Positions 42,852-51,495 of a stretch of 64,000 nt of DNA are shown here, piece by piece. Source of the DNA: CAYWVO01 sp964461835 (lineage in GTDB: Bacteria; Zixibacteria; MSB-5A5; WJJR01; JAJRUJ01). The stretch covers positions 39,879 through 103,878 of the forward strand of contig CAYWVO010000004.1 of assembly GCA_964461835.1 (NCBI GenBank). Direction: 5' to 3'. Under the pieces are notes generated by a model. That model was given only the letters and a program-made list of their open reading frames with translations. It had not been told where the DNA came from and searched no databases. Within the stretch, counting starts at the first letter, position 1; every line of letters starts with the position of its first letter. A program made the position numbers and the translations under genes.

Positions 42852-44273
42852 TTAGTCCATGGCGAACTTGGTGTGATTCTCTTCGATACGGGTGCGATAC
42901 TTGCCGGAAAAGCACGCGGTACAAAAATCTTTGCCTGGATGTTTAGAGAGTTTGAGCATGCCGGACAAGGAGAGATAGCCCAGCGAATCAACCCCTAAAT
43001 ACTCGCGGATTTGCCCCACGGTTTTATCCGAGGCAATCAGCTCTTTCTTGGTCGGCATATCAATGCCGTAGTAGCAGGGCGAGATAATCGGCGGACAGGA
43101 GATCCGCATGTGGACTTCTTTGGCTCCGGCCTGCCGGATCAATTTGACCAGTTTGCGTGCCGTAGTGCCGCGCACGATAGAATCATCAACCACCACGACC
43201 CGCTTGCCTTTCAGCACGCCTCGGACCGGATTGAATTTCACTTTAACGTCCAGGTCCCGGTCTTTCTGCTCCGGCATGATAAAAGTCCGGCCGACATAAT
43301 GGTTGCGGATGAGGCCGACCTCCAGTTTGATGCCGGATTCTTCGGCATAGCCGATCGCGGCAGTATTCGAGGAGTCGGGGACCGAGATCACAATATCCGC
43401 TTCCACCGGCTGCTCGACCGCCAATTGATGCCCGAGTCGTCGGCGGACTTTGTCCACGTTCTCGTTAAAAATGCGACTGTCCGGACGAGCAAAATAAATG
43501 TGCTCGAAAATACAATAGGCCTTGCGGGCGCGCTGCGGAAGATATTCTGAACGTATTCCCTTCTTGGATATTTCAATAATTTCACCCGGGTCAATATCCC
43601 GGACGTATTTTGCTTCAATGATATCAAAGGCGCAGGACTCCGAGGCGATCACCCAAGTGCGTCCGCGCTTGCCCAAACAGAGCGGCCGGAATCCCAGGGG
43701 GTCTCGTGCGGCGAGCAACGCGTCTCTGGTGAGAAAGACAAAGCTGTAGGCCCCCTGCAACTTAGACAACGACTCGGACAGCCGTTTCAGTAATTCCCGC
43801 TTGCGGGAGCGCGCCAGAAAGTGCAGGATCAATTCCGAATCGCCGCTGGTCTGAAAAATCGCCCCGGTCTGCTCCAACTTTTCTTTGAGCGTTCGGGAAT
43901 TGGTAAGATTACCATTGTGGGCCGCCGCGATTTTGAGCTTTCGATTGGTCATAATCAGCGGCTGGATATTCGCAACGGTGGAAGCCCCGGTGGTTGAATA
44001 GCGATTATGGCCGATGGCCGCCGATCCCTTCAGGTTATTCAGCAAGCGACGACGATAGAAAACATCATTGACCTGTCCCATTCCCCGGTGGGAAAACAAT
44101 TCATCCCCATCCGTGGAGACAATCCCGCAGGATTCCTGGCCGCGGTGCTGGAGCGAATACAGGCCGAAATAGGTGAACTCCGCCGCGCGACGATTACCAA
44201 AGACACCGAACAAACCACATTCGCATTTGGGTTTGTCGTTGGGAAGAGTTTCCTGTGGTGCGTGATCGACCAT
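42852..44273 (-). CDS. purF: Amidophosphoribosyltransferase
   Basis: First committed step of purine synthesis: PRPP plus glutamine to phosphoribosylamine. 473 residues including a short propeptide (about 16 residues) ending before the nucleophile Cys in KPK-CECGLFGVFG. Glutaminase motifs: LQHRGQESCGI, GHNRYSTTG, HNGNLTN, TSGDSELI. Phosphoribosyltransferase motif VVVVDDSIVRGTT (PRPP loop), then the Cys-rich stretch for an Fe-S cluster (MRISCPPIISPCYYG and CTACFSGKY), so this is the oxygen-sensitive Fe-S, propeptide-bearing type as in Bacillus. ATG at 44273 with GGAG six bases upstream; the GTG four codons earlier is not preferred. Confidence 0.96.
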   Translation of the reverse strand: MVDHAPQETLPNDKPKCECGLFGVFGNRRAAEFTYFGLYSLQHRGQESCGIVSTDGDELFSHRGMGQVNDVFYRRRLLNNLKGSAAIGHNRYSTTGASTVANIQPLIMTNRKLKIAAAHNGNLTNSRTLKEKLEQTGAIFQTSGDSELILHFLARSRKRELLKRLSESLSKLQGAYSFVFLTRDALLAARDPLGFRPLCLGKRGRTWVIASESCAFDIIEAKYVRDIDPGEIIEISKKGIRSEYLPQRARKAYCIFEHIYFARPDSRIFNENVDKVRRRLGHQLAVEQPVEADIVISVPDSSNTAAIGYAEESGIKLEVGLIRNHYVGRTFIMPEQKDRDLDVKVKFNPVRGVLKGKRVVVVDDSIVRGTTARKLVKLIRQAGAKEVHMRISCPPIISPCYYGIDMPTKKELIASDKTVGQIREYLGVDSLGYLSLSGMLKLSKHPGKDFCTACFSGKYRTRIEENHTKFAMD

Positions 44274-44303
44274 TACTAACTCCACGCCTCTGAAAAAGCC
44301 AAT

Positions 44304-44332
44304 ATGTTATTACCGCGCAACCGGTTTGTCAA
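44304..44332 (-). promoter_or_regulatory. Promoter of purF
   Basis: Minus strand: perfect TTGACA (44332-44327), 17-base spacer, TAACAT (44309-44304), leader of about 25 bases to the ATG. The spacer begins with a palindrome AACCGGTT just below the -35, which may be an operator for a purine-responsive repressor; that role is inference. Confidence 0.7.
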
Positions 44333-44639
44333 GAATGGCGTCTGGATTATTGAAACAACCGGTCACCCTGCAATGATACGATCCGATATGTGAAATCTCT
44401 TTCAACAGATGACAATAGCTGATATATTGAAATATTGTGTCTGAGGTGTGGTTACCGACAGCGATTCCGATGGCGAATCGCCAAACCCACTATTGTACTT
44501 GGGCTTAGTGTTATTGCGCACCCGGCCGGGGCTAAATCCGGCACCGAGATTAAGGGAGAAAAACACCGAGGATACTTAGTTCCGGCAACGGCACAGGGTT
44601 TGCGCTCTTGCCTCTGCGGAACAGGTGAATTGAAGCGCC
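44333..44639. other. Intergenic region upstream of the GAF-DHp gene
   Basis: Together with the purF promoter it fills the 366-base divergent gap. No coding frame, tRNA or strong hairpin was found. A second ACCGGT box lies near 44355, and the part near 44370-44430 is A/T-rich, so a plus-strand promoter is likely there, but no pair of hexamers with good spacing could be fixed. Confidence 0.4.
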
Positions 44640-45437
44640 ATGGATACCCACGACCAACATTCCGATAAACAGCTTGCTGAACGGTATCAGGTCCTGCGGC
44701 AACTGGTGTTGGATACGGCCGCCGGGGACGAACTCCGCGAGTACCTCAAACGGGCGTTGCAGCAGAGCCTGGAACTGTACGGGGTAGAGGCCGGCGCCAT
44801 TACGCTTTTCGATGAGGAGGGCAACAGTGCCTGGACGACTGCTGCCGGTGACTCGGATTGTATTGATCACTTGGCCGGAATAGAAAAGGCGTTTCTGCAA
44901 AGCCTGCGTTCGGTGCATCATGTACGGTCGTTGTTTATGACTATCGACCAGGATGGTCCCGCCGGTGTCTTTTCCTACCCCTTGAAAAGTGGCGGAGTGA
45001 TTTACGGGGCAATCTCTGGTCTGGCCCGAGGCGATCGGAATTTGACCCAAGAAGAGGAATTCATCGCGGTCACCGCCGCCATGATGGCGGTCGCAGCTGA
45101 ACGCCAATCGCGGATGCGTCCCGAGTCGTTGGAAAAAGAAGTTTTGGCGCAGACCCGGTCCGATGCCATTGCCGAACTCATTGTCGCCATAAATCACCAA
45201 ATAAACAATCCCCTGACGGCCATCACGGGAAACCTGCAACTGCTGCTTACGAAAGCGAATCAACTCCCGGATGACGTCGTTCGGTTGTTGCGGAAAATCG
45301 ATGACGGCGCCGAGCGAATTCTTGAGGTGATCCGCAAATTACGCGATCTTAAAGAAGCCAAATCAACCACCTATATTAACGGAACGATGATGATCGATCT
45401 CGATAATATCGATCCTCCATCTGAAGAGGAAACGTAA
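44640..45437 (+). CDS. GAF-domain protein with histidine-kinase DHp domain but no ATPase domain
   Basis: 265 residues. Residues 15-155 look like a GAF sensor domain (LKRALQQSLELYGVEAGAITLFDEEGN, GVFSYPLKSGGVIYGAISGLARGDRNLTQEEEFIAVTAAMMAVA). Residues 175-235 form a HisKA dimerisation/phosphoacceptor helix pair with the H-box INHQINNPLTAITGNLQLLL (His about 185) and DGAERILEVIRKLRDL. The chain ends about 30 residues later with no N, G1, F or G2 boxes, so it cannot phosphorylate itself. It may accept phosphate from another kinase or act as a dimeric sensor. Strong terminator follows. No membrane segment. Confidence 0.75.
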   Translation: MDTHDQHSDKQLAERYQVLRQLVLDTAAGDELREYLKRALQQSLELYGVEAGAITLFDEEGNSAWTTAAGDSDCIDHLAGIEKAFLQSLRSVHHVRSLFMTIDQDGPAGVFSYPLKSGGVIYGAISGLARGDRNLTQEEEFIAVTAAMMAVAAERQSRMRPESLEKEVLAQTRSDAIAELIVAINHQINNPLTAITGNLQLLLTKANQLPDDVVRLLRKIDDGAERILEVIRKLRDLKEAKSTTYINGTMMIDLDNIDPPSEEET

Positions 45438-45467
45438 CACGGGCATTTTACAAATATACTCTGGCCG

Positions 45468-45504
45468 AAACCCCGGCGGCCGAAGATGCCGCCGGGGTTT
45501 TGCC
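45468..45504. terminator. Strong hairpin terminator between convergent genes
   Basis: A perfect 13-bp stem AAACCCCGGCGGC (45468-45480) / GCCGCCGGGGTTT (45488-45500) with a 7-base loop, extended by one T to a four-T run on the plus strand. It ends the GAF-DHp gene 30 bases after its stop and may serve the opposite gene at 45534 as well. Confidence 0.7.
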
Positions 45505-45533
45505 GTATTGTGTAGGCTAACGGGACGAGAGTT

Positions 45534-46646
45534 CTATAAGAGTGTCAACAGATCACGCGGTACATCCGGCATTTCTTCCAGGTCATAGAGCAATCGCCAA
45601 GCACCGTTGCGGCGCACGAATACCCCGGCGTTTTGGCTGCCGACATAGACATCCGAGCGGAATGTCCGGATCGCCGTGATGTGGTCAGCGGGAACATCCT
45701 CCACTGCCATCCACGTATTATTCAACAAGATCCACAGCCCGTGTCCTTTGGTGCCAACAAACCACCGATGGTTGGCAAAGGTGATATCGGTAATGAAGCC
45801 GCCGGGGAACACCGAGTCGGCACCGGTATACGTTTCCCACGCCCCGCCGTCAAAGCGGTAAGCGCCATCGTCCGTGCCAACTAACAGATGTGGCCAGTGG
45901 TACTCAAGCGCCGTGACGTAGTTGAAGGCGTTCGTGTCGGAACGGAGAAACCGTCGCTGCCAGGATTCACCATCAAGCAACCAGAGGCCGTCACCATCAG
46001 TGCCCACCCACAGACCATTAGGCGAGAAAACCATATCGGTGACCAGAATATCGTCCTTCAACGGTTGCGGGAACTGCGGTGAATAGGTGAATACCCCCTC
46101 CGTATAACCAGCGAGGTAATACAGTGAATCAAATGCGTGGCAGAACGATATCGGGGAAGTCAATGGCAGATCGACTTGACGGAACACATCCGGCCCCAGG
46201 TATTCAAAGTACCCGTCACCATCGCCAAACAGAAGTCGGCCGGGCAATTCGACGAATTCAACGACTGCGGTAGGATCGATGCCTTCAGCTACCTCCAGCA
46301 ATCGGTAATGATTGCCGTTGCGATCAGTTTGCACCAGTCCTCCAGGTGTTGCCACCCAGACGCGGTTATCGGCGATCGTCATATCCCGCACGGTGAGAAT
46401 TTGCGGTGGCGTGTAGGGTTCCGGTTCCGGCTCCGAGACCACGACTGATTCAGCAATCGCTTCCGGCGGGATCACATCCGGCGTAATTACTTCGACATGA
46501 GACACGGGGACCGCTTCCTTTTCGGCAGTCGGATTTAGCGCGGTCGGCTCCTCCGGGGATTGTACCAGTGATCCCAGCAGAAAGAATCCGGCGACGGCAA
46601 TGACAATTGTCACCAGACCGGCGAGTAATCCGAATCTCATCTTCAT
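45534..46646 (-). CDS. Membrane-anchored beta-propeller protein (two-component regulator propeller-like)
   Basis: 370 residues. A single hydrophobic segment (LLAGLVTIVIAVAGFFLLGSLV) near the N-terminus, a Pro/Glu-rich linker (residues 35-85), then repeated blades of about 40 residues with NRVWVATPGGLV, GLWVGTDGDGLWLLDGESW, HLLVGTDDGAYRFDGGAWETY, RWFVGTKGHGLWILLNNTW and DVYVGSQNAGVFVRRNGAW. This is the Reg_prop repeat (W/L-V-G-T-x-x-G-L). No catalytic or signalling domain is attached. ATG at 46646 has AGGAGG five bases upstream. Probably a periplasmic ligand or protein-binding propeller; function unknown. Confidence 0.8.
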   Translation of the reverse strand: MKMRFGLLAGLVTIVIAVAGFFLLGSLVQSPEEPTALNPTAEKEAVPVSHVEVITPDVIPPEAIAESVVVSEPEPEPYTPPQILTVRDMTIADNRVWVATPGGLVQTDRNGNHYRLLEVAEGIDPTAVVEFVELPGRLLFGDGDGYFEYLGPDVFRQVDLPLTSPISFCHAFDSLYYLAGYTEGVFTYSPQFPQPLKDDILVTDMVFSPNGLWVGTDGDGLWLLDGESWQRRFLRSDTNAFNYVTALEYHWPHLLVGTDDGAYRFDGGAWETYTGADSVFPGGFITDITFANHRWFVGTKGHGLWILLNNTWMAVEDVPADHITAIRTFRSDVYVGSQNAGVFVRRNGAWRLLYDLEEMPDVPRDLLTLL

Positions 46647-46766
46647 GGCAACCTCCTTGGGGTTTGTGGTTTTTTCTATTGGATATCTCAATTTCCGTGC
46701 CAATCCGCTATCATCCTGATTCGCAACGAGATAGTCTTGGGTCGTGTTCTGGGGGTTCCAAAATTC

Positions 46767-46782
46767 GTGTCATGGTTGACAC
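46767..46782. promoter_or_regulatory. GTGTCA-N4-TGACAC inverted repeat before the MFS gene
   Basis: A perfect 6-bp inverted repeat with a TGGT centre, 16 bases before the MFS transporter ATG. Its size and position suit a TetR- or MarR-type operator, but no regulator gene is adjacent. Confidence 0.4.
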
Positions 46783-46798
46783 AGCTGGTTAGTGGAAG

Positions 46799-47974
46799 AT
46801 GCGAACGAAATATATCATCATCGATGCGCTGCGCGCCGCCGCCCTGGGCAGTGTTTTGCCCGCGTTCGCATTGTACTACCGGCACCATGATGTGACCCTG
46901 TTTCAAATAGCCATTTTGGCAGCGGCTTTCGAAGGGTCGATCCTCCTCATGGAACTCCCCAGCGGGATCTGGGCCGATCGCGTTTCGCGGCGCGCGGCGA
47001 TGATCATATCGCAATGTCTGCTGATCACGGCCGGCGTGCTCTTTATTAGTTTCCCCGGATTTTGGCCGTTCCTTGTCGCGGAAATGATCATGGGTTGGGG
47101 GGAGGCCTTTGGGTCGGGCGCTTTAGACGCTTGGGTTGTCGACGAGGAGCAGATTGGCCGGGATTCCGCCCGGATGGAATCATTGTTCACGGCCGCGTTG
47201 CGGTGGAAAACCCTGGCGCTTGTCTCCGGCGCTCTTGGCGCGGGAGCCTTGGCTGCACATTATCTCGACTGGGTCTGGGTTCCGTTTACGATTCTGAGCT
47301 GCCTCGCGTTGCTTATTGTCCTATTGAGTCCCGAACATCGCGGATCATCCCCGCAAAGTACGGTGCATGGTCAATCATTACCGGTGAGCCTTCAGTCAGG
47401 AATGCGCGTGCTGAAAGAAAACACCGTGATTCGCGTGTTGATTCTCTTTGGTTTTCTTTCCGCCTTTGCCGAGGAAGGTGTGGACGAATTCTGGCAAGTC
47501 CACCTGGATGAAGTGCTCGAAATCCCCGTAGCTTGGTTTGGCGTAATTGTGGCAGTGCCGGCTATTGTGGTCTTTGTTTTCGCCCCACACATCATCAGCC
47601 GTCTGCGCAGGCGACTATCTCCAGGGCGGGCCATCGGACTTCTGCAATTTGTGTATTCCCTGTGTATCGTGGGATTCGCCGTGCTCGCCGGGTTTTGGTC
47701 ACCGTTGTTCTTGATGGGGGTGTTCCTGTTGGCGGAAATACGCAAACCAATCCTGGCAGCCTGGACCAACGAACAAATTGAATCGGTTCACCGGGCAGGA
47801 TTTCTTTCATTCTTGAACTTAGTCTCTTCGGGGGGTGAATCGATCGCCGGGCTGTGTTTCGGTCTTTTCGCCGGATTGCTTTCATTACCGCTCGTATTTC
47901 TAGGTGCCGGGTTCATTGCCCTTCTGGCGGCCGGAATAATCTCTACCGCGAGAACAACAACCGCAATATCTTAG
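46799..47974 (+). CDS. Major facilitator superfamily transporter
   Basis: 391 residues with about 11-12 membrane helices. N-terminal half with ALRAAALGSVLPAFALYYRHH and the loop 2-3 motif GIWADRVSRRAAMIIS (MFS motif A form G-x-x-x-D-R-x-x-R-R); the halves are joined by a polar loop around residue 190. Helix 4 carries EAFGSGALDAWVVDE, with a buried acidic pair as seen in drug/proton antiporters. Substrate unknown; efflux is a guess from similarity to multidrug-type members. An inverted repeat precedes the gene. The ribosome site is poor (GGAAG next to ATG). Confidence 0.82.
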   Translation: MRTKYIIIDALRAAALGSVLPAFALYYRHHDVTLFQIAILAAAFEGSILLMELPSGIWADRVSRRAAMIISQCLLITAGVLFISFPGFWPFLVAEMIMGWGEAFGSGALDAWVVDEEQIGRDSARMESLFTAALRWKTLALVSGALGAGALAAHYLDWVWVPFTILSCLALLIVLLSPEHRGSSPQSTVHGQSLPVSLQSGMRVLKENTVIRVLILFGFLSAFAEEGVDEFWQVHLDEVLEIPVAWFGVIVAVPAIVVFVFAPHIISRLRRRLSPGRAIGLLQFVYSLCIVGFAVLAGFWSPLFLMGVFLLAEIRKPILAAWTNEQIESVHRAGFLSFLNLVSSGGESIAGLCFGLFAGLLSLPLVFLGAGFIALLAAGIISTARTTTAIS

Positions 47975-48001
47975 CCCGTATGCGATCTAAAGGAGAACAG
48001 G

Positions 48002-48733
48002 ATGCCGAGCAAGATTGAACCATATGATGTACTCGCCGTCGGGGCACACCCCGATGATGTCGAAGTCGGCAGCGGGGGTGTGCTGATTCGCTTGAACAAA
48101 ATGGGCTACCGGACCGGTTTGGTGTATCTCACGCAGGGTGAAATGGGCACCGGGGGAACCGCGGAAATACGAAAACAGGAAGCGGAAGAGGCTGCCCGTG
48201 TAATGGGCTCTGACCTGCTCGAAAGTTTCAATATCGGGGACACCAAAGTGTTCGACACTTACGAAAATCGTGCGCTGTTGGCCCGCGTGTACCGGCGTTA
48301 TCGGCCCCGAGTAGTGTTGGCGCCGCATTGGGAGGGTCACACCGGTAAACGGCAGTCCCACGCCGATCATGTCGCGACCGGCCGGATTGTACTCAATGCT
48401 GCAAACCTCGCGCGGCTGAAGAAGTTTGATCGGCGGTCTGACCCACACGAAATCCAGGCGATTTTCCATTTCTTCCTGCCATTTGGTGTCTCACCGACCT
48501 TTGTTATTGATATCACGACAGAGTATGAACAATGGCTGGAAGCCCTGAAGTCACATAAGTCGCAGTTCCTCAATCCGAAGAAGACACGTGATTACATCTG
48601 GTCACTGGAGACGATGTCCCGTTCGTTCGGTTTCTTAATAGGGGTCAAATACGCCCAGGGGTTTGTCGCGTCCAGCCCACTGGCGATCCAGGATTTATTC
48701 GCCATCACCGGACCCCCTCGGCGGACTGCGTGA
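48002..48733 (+). CDS. bshB1: PIG-L/LmbE deacetylase, BshB1-type
   Basis: 243 residues. Zinc-dependent N-acetylglucosamine deacetylase fold: the metal motif AVGAHPDDVEVGSGG, LTQGEMGTGGTAEIRKQEAEEAARVMG, then RVVLAPHWEGHTGKRQSHADHVATGRIV and AIFHFFLPFGVSPTFVIDIT. This layout, with GHTGKRQSHADH, is close to BshB1, which deacetylates GlcNAc-malate in bacillithiol synthesis in Firmicutes and Bacteroidetes-related phyla. No bshA or bshC is in the window, so a different small glycoconjugate is possible. AAGGAG seven bases before the ATG; located 28 bases after the MFS gene. Confidence 0.85.
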   Translation: MPSKIEPYDVLAVGAHPDDVEVGSGGVLIRLNKMGYRTGLVYLTQGEMGTGGTAEIRKQEAEEAARVMGSDLLESFNIGDTKVFDTYENRALLARVYRRYRPRVVLAPHWEGHTGKRQSHADHVATGRIVLNAANLARLKKFDRRSDPHEIQAIFHFFLPFGVSPTFVIDITTEYEQWLEALKSHKSQFLNPKKTRDYIWSLETMSRSFGFLIGVKYAQGFVASSPLAIQDLFAITGPPRRTA

Positions 48734-48779
48734 GCCTGTCAATTTGATAGATTTTCCTCCCTGCCATATCTCTGCAACA

Positions 48780-48808
48780 TTCGCAACGTACAGTATGTTG
48801 TGTATAAT
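48780..48808 (+). promoter_or_regulatory. Promoter of the MacA-like gene
   Basis: TTCGCA (48780-48785), 17-base spacer, perfect TATAAT (48803-48808), then about 35 bases of leader to the ATG at 48850. Confidence 0.5.
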
Positions 48809-48849
48809 ATGTAGCTAATGGCAGCACGACCAGCATACGGGGCCTATCG

Positions 48850-50112
48850 ATGAAGAAGATCTTATTTGGGGGAATTATAATCGTCGTTGCGGGACTCGGG
48901 ATCTGGTATCTCGCAGGCTCAGAAGACGATTCAGATGCCGCATCCGCCGAACTCACACAAACAGGCGTTGCGACGCGTGGCGATCTGACCGTGTCGATCT
49001 CCGCAGTGGGCACAGTTGAGCCAATTCAGGCCGTGGAGATCAAATCCAAGGCTTCCGGAGAGATTATCGAATTAACCGCCAACGAAGGTGACTACGTCGA
49101 AAAAGGTGAGCTGCTGGTACGGCTTGATCCCACAACAGTGCAAAATACCTACGATCAGGCCAAAGCCGACTTCGAGGTTGCCAAGATCACCTTGGAGCAG
49201 CAGAAAAAGGAACTGAAGCGGCAGAAAGATTTATTCGATCAAGGGTTGATTTCGGAACTGGCCTACGACGACGCCCGACTGGCCTACGAACAGGCCAACT
49301 CTCAATACGTCCGGGCACAGGCTTCCTTGTCGACTAGCGCCGAAGCACTGGAGGACACGGAAATCCGGGCACCGATCAACGGCCTGGTGCTGACCCGCAG
49401 TGTCGAAGAGGGGATGATTATCTCCTCCGGAACCTCCTCGGTAACCGGCGGGACGCTTTTGTACCTGCTGGCGAATATGAGCCAGGTGTATGTGGTGGCC
49501 GATGTGGATGAGACTGATATCGGACGAGTCAAGTTAGATTTGCCGGCCCGGGTGGAGGCCGACGCCTATCCCGACCAGACTTTTGATGGCGAAGTATTGC
49601 GGATAGCCCCGCTCGCCAAAGTGGAACAAAACGTCACCATGTTTGAGGTGACCATTCTGGTCGACAATGAAGACGGTTTACTCAAGGCTGGGATGAACGC
49701 CGATGTGGAAATGGTAATCGACGAGTCGTTAAACACGACGCTGGTACCGGTCAAGGCGGTGCAGATGCGGATTCCGGAGGAGATGCGTCAGCGAATGGCG
49801 GCAATGCGCAACGGTGGTTCACCAGCCCATCCACCGGAGGACCGTGAGACGCCGTCCGACGCGGAAAAGGGGAATAAACGTCCCCAACGGAGCGGGCCGC
49901 GGATGTATGTCCAGGTAATCGAGGATGGGAAAATCGTTGAAAAAGATGTTACCATCGGCTTGACCAACCTGGATTACGCCGAAATCACTGAGGGAATCGA
50001 ACCGGGAGATTCCCTGCAATGGTCCCTCACCTCGAATGCGTTGCAGCAGCGCGAGGCATTCCGTCAACGCATGCTCCGGCGAACATCAATGCCCGGCATG
50101 CGCGGACGATAA
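48850..50112 (+). CDS. MacA/HlyD-type periplasmic adaptor (efflux membrane fusion protein)
   Basis: 420 residues. One N-terminal membrane segment (ILFGGIIIVVAGLGIWYLAG), then the biotinyl-lipoyl fold halves (VEIKSKASGEIIELTANEGDYVEKGELLVRLD and IRAPINGLVLTRSVEEGMIISSG) flanking a coiled-coil hairpin (residues 105-165: TLEQQKKELKRQKDLFDQGLIS). A beta-barrel and membrane-proximal domain follow, with an insertion of about 45 polar, Pro-rich residues (HPPEDRETPSDAEKGNKRPQ). It links an inner-membrane ABC transporter to an outer-membrane channel. The FtsX-like permease follows after 15 bases. Confidence 0.9.
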   Translation: MKKILFGGIIIVVAGLGIWYLAGSEDDSDAASAELTQTGVATRGDLTVSISAVGTVEPIQAVEIKSKASGEIIELTANEGDYVEKGELLVRLDPTTVQNTYDQAKADFEVAKITLEQQKKELKRQKDLFDQGLISELAYDDARLAYEQANSQYVRAQASLSTSAEALEDTEIRAPINGLVLTRSVEEGMIISSGTSSVTGGTLLYLLANMSQVYVVADVDETDIGRVKLDLPARVEADAYPDQTFDGEVLRIAPLAKVEQNVTMFEVTILVDNEDGLLKAGMNADVEMVIDESLNTTLVPVKAVQMRIPEEMRQRMAAMRNGGSPAHPPEDRETPSDAEKGNKRPQRSGPRMYVQVIEDGKIVEKDVTIGLTNLDYAEITEGIEPGDSLQWSLTSNALQQREAFRQRMLRRTSMPGMRGR

Positions 50113-50127
50113 GCGCAGTCCGGTAAG

Positions 50128-51438
50128 ATGAGCACAATATCACGTCCAACAGGATCCGAGCAAACACCGGGGGGAAGGAAATCCGCCCGCGTGTTTGCCG
50201 ATTCTCCCCGCGGGGGTGGCATGCATCTGCTGGAAGGCATGTCCGTGGCGATTGCCTCCCTGATGACCAACAAGATGCGGGCCCTGTTGACGATGTTAGG
50301 CATTATCATCGGTGTCGGGGCGGTCATTACCATGGTCGCCCTGGGTACTGGTGCACAACAGGCAGTAGAAGATCGGATCTCCGGACTGGGGGCCGATTTG
50401 CTGTTTCTCCGGCCGGGGGCGGATCGACGTGGTCACGTCCGTATGGCGGCCGGATCACGCACCAGCCTGACTGAAGAGGACGCCGACGTGCTGGTTCGTG
50501 AATGCCCGTCAGTAGTAGCGGTCGCGCCCCATGTTTCCACCAGTGCCCAACTCAAATATGGCAATCAGAACTGGAATTCCCGGATCTACGGCACCTATCC
50601 CGAATATGAATGGATCCGCAACACACCGGCGGAACTCGGCGCTTATTTCACCCACGCTGACAATGACCAACGTCGCCGCGTCTGTCTGCTGGGACCTACG
50701 GTTGTTGAGAATTTGTTCGGTATAGGAGTCAACCCCGTCGGGTCCGAGATAAAAATTCGCAATATCAATTTTGCCGTGGTGGGAACCCTGCAGGAGAAGG
50801 GTGCACAAGGTTGGGGTAATACTGATGATGTGGTAATCGTACCACTGCGCACAGCCCAAAAGCGTCTCATCGGCCAGGACTATATTTCCTCGGTGAGCGT
50901 GCGTGCCAGAGATCAGGCATCCATGGATCGGGCAACACTGGAAATTGAATCCGTTCTCCGCCGCCGTCACAAATTGCAGCAGGGTGACGAAAACGATTTT
51001 ACCATTCGATCAATGACCGACGTACAGTCGACAATGGGCGAGACGACCAAGACGTTCACCACACTCCTGGCCTCAATTGCACTGGTCTCGCTCCTGGTAG
51101 GCGGGATCGGCATCATGAATATTATGCTGGTCTCCGTCACCGAGCGCACGCGTGAGATCGGCGTCCGTAAAGCGGTCGGCGGCCGGCGACGCGATATTAT
51201 GCTGCAATTTCTCATCGAATCGGTTACCCTGGCGCTTTCCGGTGGTATTCTGGGCATACTTTTGGGCATGGCGGGCGCCAAAGCGCTGGCAACATTTGCC
51301 GGTTGGAATACAATTCTCTCGCTGGAGGCAATCGTGCTGGCGTTTGGCTTCTCTTTTGCGGTCGGTGTGTTTTTCGGTTTCTACCCCGCGCGCAAAGCAT
51401 CCCTGCTCGATCCCATCGAGGCGCTTCGCTACGAATAG
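50128..51438 (+). CDS. MacB-like FtsX-type ABC permease (no ATPase domain)
   Basis: 436 residues from the first ATG; the ATG at 50221 (405 residues, GGGGGTGG before it) is an equally good start, because the first 31 residues are low-complexity. Layout of the MacB permease: helix 1 MRALLTMLGIIIGVGAVITMVALGTGAQQAV, a large periplasmic MacB_PCD domain (DLLFLRPG, VVAVAPHVS, ARDQASMDRATLEIESVLRRRH), then three C-terminal helices with GGIGIMNIMLVSVTERTREIGVRKAVGGRRRDI and FFGFYPARKASLLDPIEALRYE. The nucleotide-binding protein must be encoded elsewhere. Exports peptides, lipoproteins or drugs; substrate unknown. Confidence 0.88.
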   Translation: MSTISRPTGSEQTPGGRKSARVFADSPRGGGMHLLEGMSVAIASLMTNKMRALLTMLGIIIGVGAVITMVALGTGAQQAVEDRISGLGADLLFLRPGADRRGHVRMAAGSRTSLTEEDADVLVRECPSVVAVAPHVSTSAQLKYGNQNWNSRIYGTYPEYEWIRNTPAELGAYFTHADNDQRRRVCLLGPTVVENLFGIGVNPVGSEIKIRNINFAVVGTLQEKGAQGWGNTDDVVIVPLRTAQKRLIGQDYISSVSVRARDQASMDRATLEIESVLRRRHKLQQGDENDFTIRSMTDVQSTMGETTKTFTTLLASIALVSLLVGGIGIMNIMLVSVTERTREIGVRKAVGGRRRDIMLQFLIESVTLALSGGILGILLGMAGAKALATFAGWNTILSLEAIVLAFGFSFAVGVFFGFYPARKASLLDPIEALRYE

Positions 51439-51495
51439 TCACGTAACCTCCTTGATCTTCTCCCATTTGCCCCGTAGCTTCCGTGCGAGTGGTTT

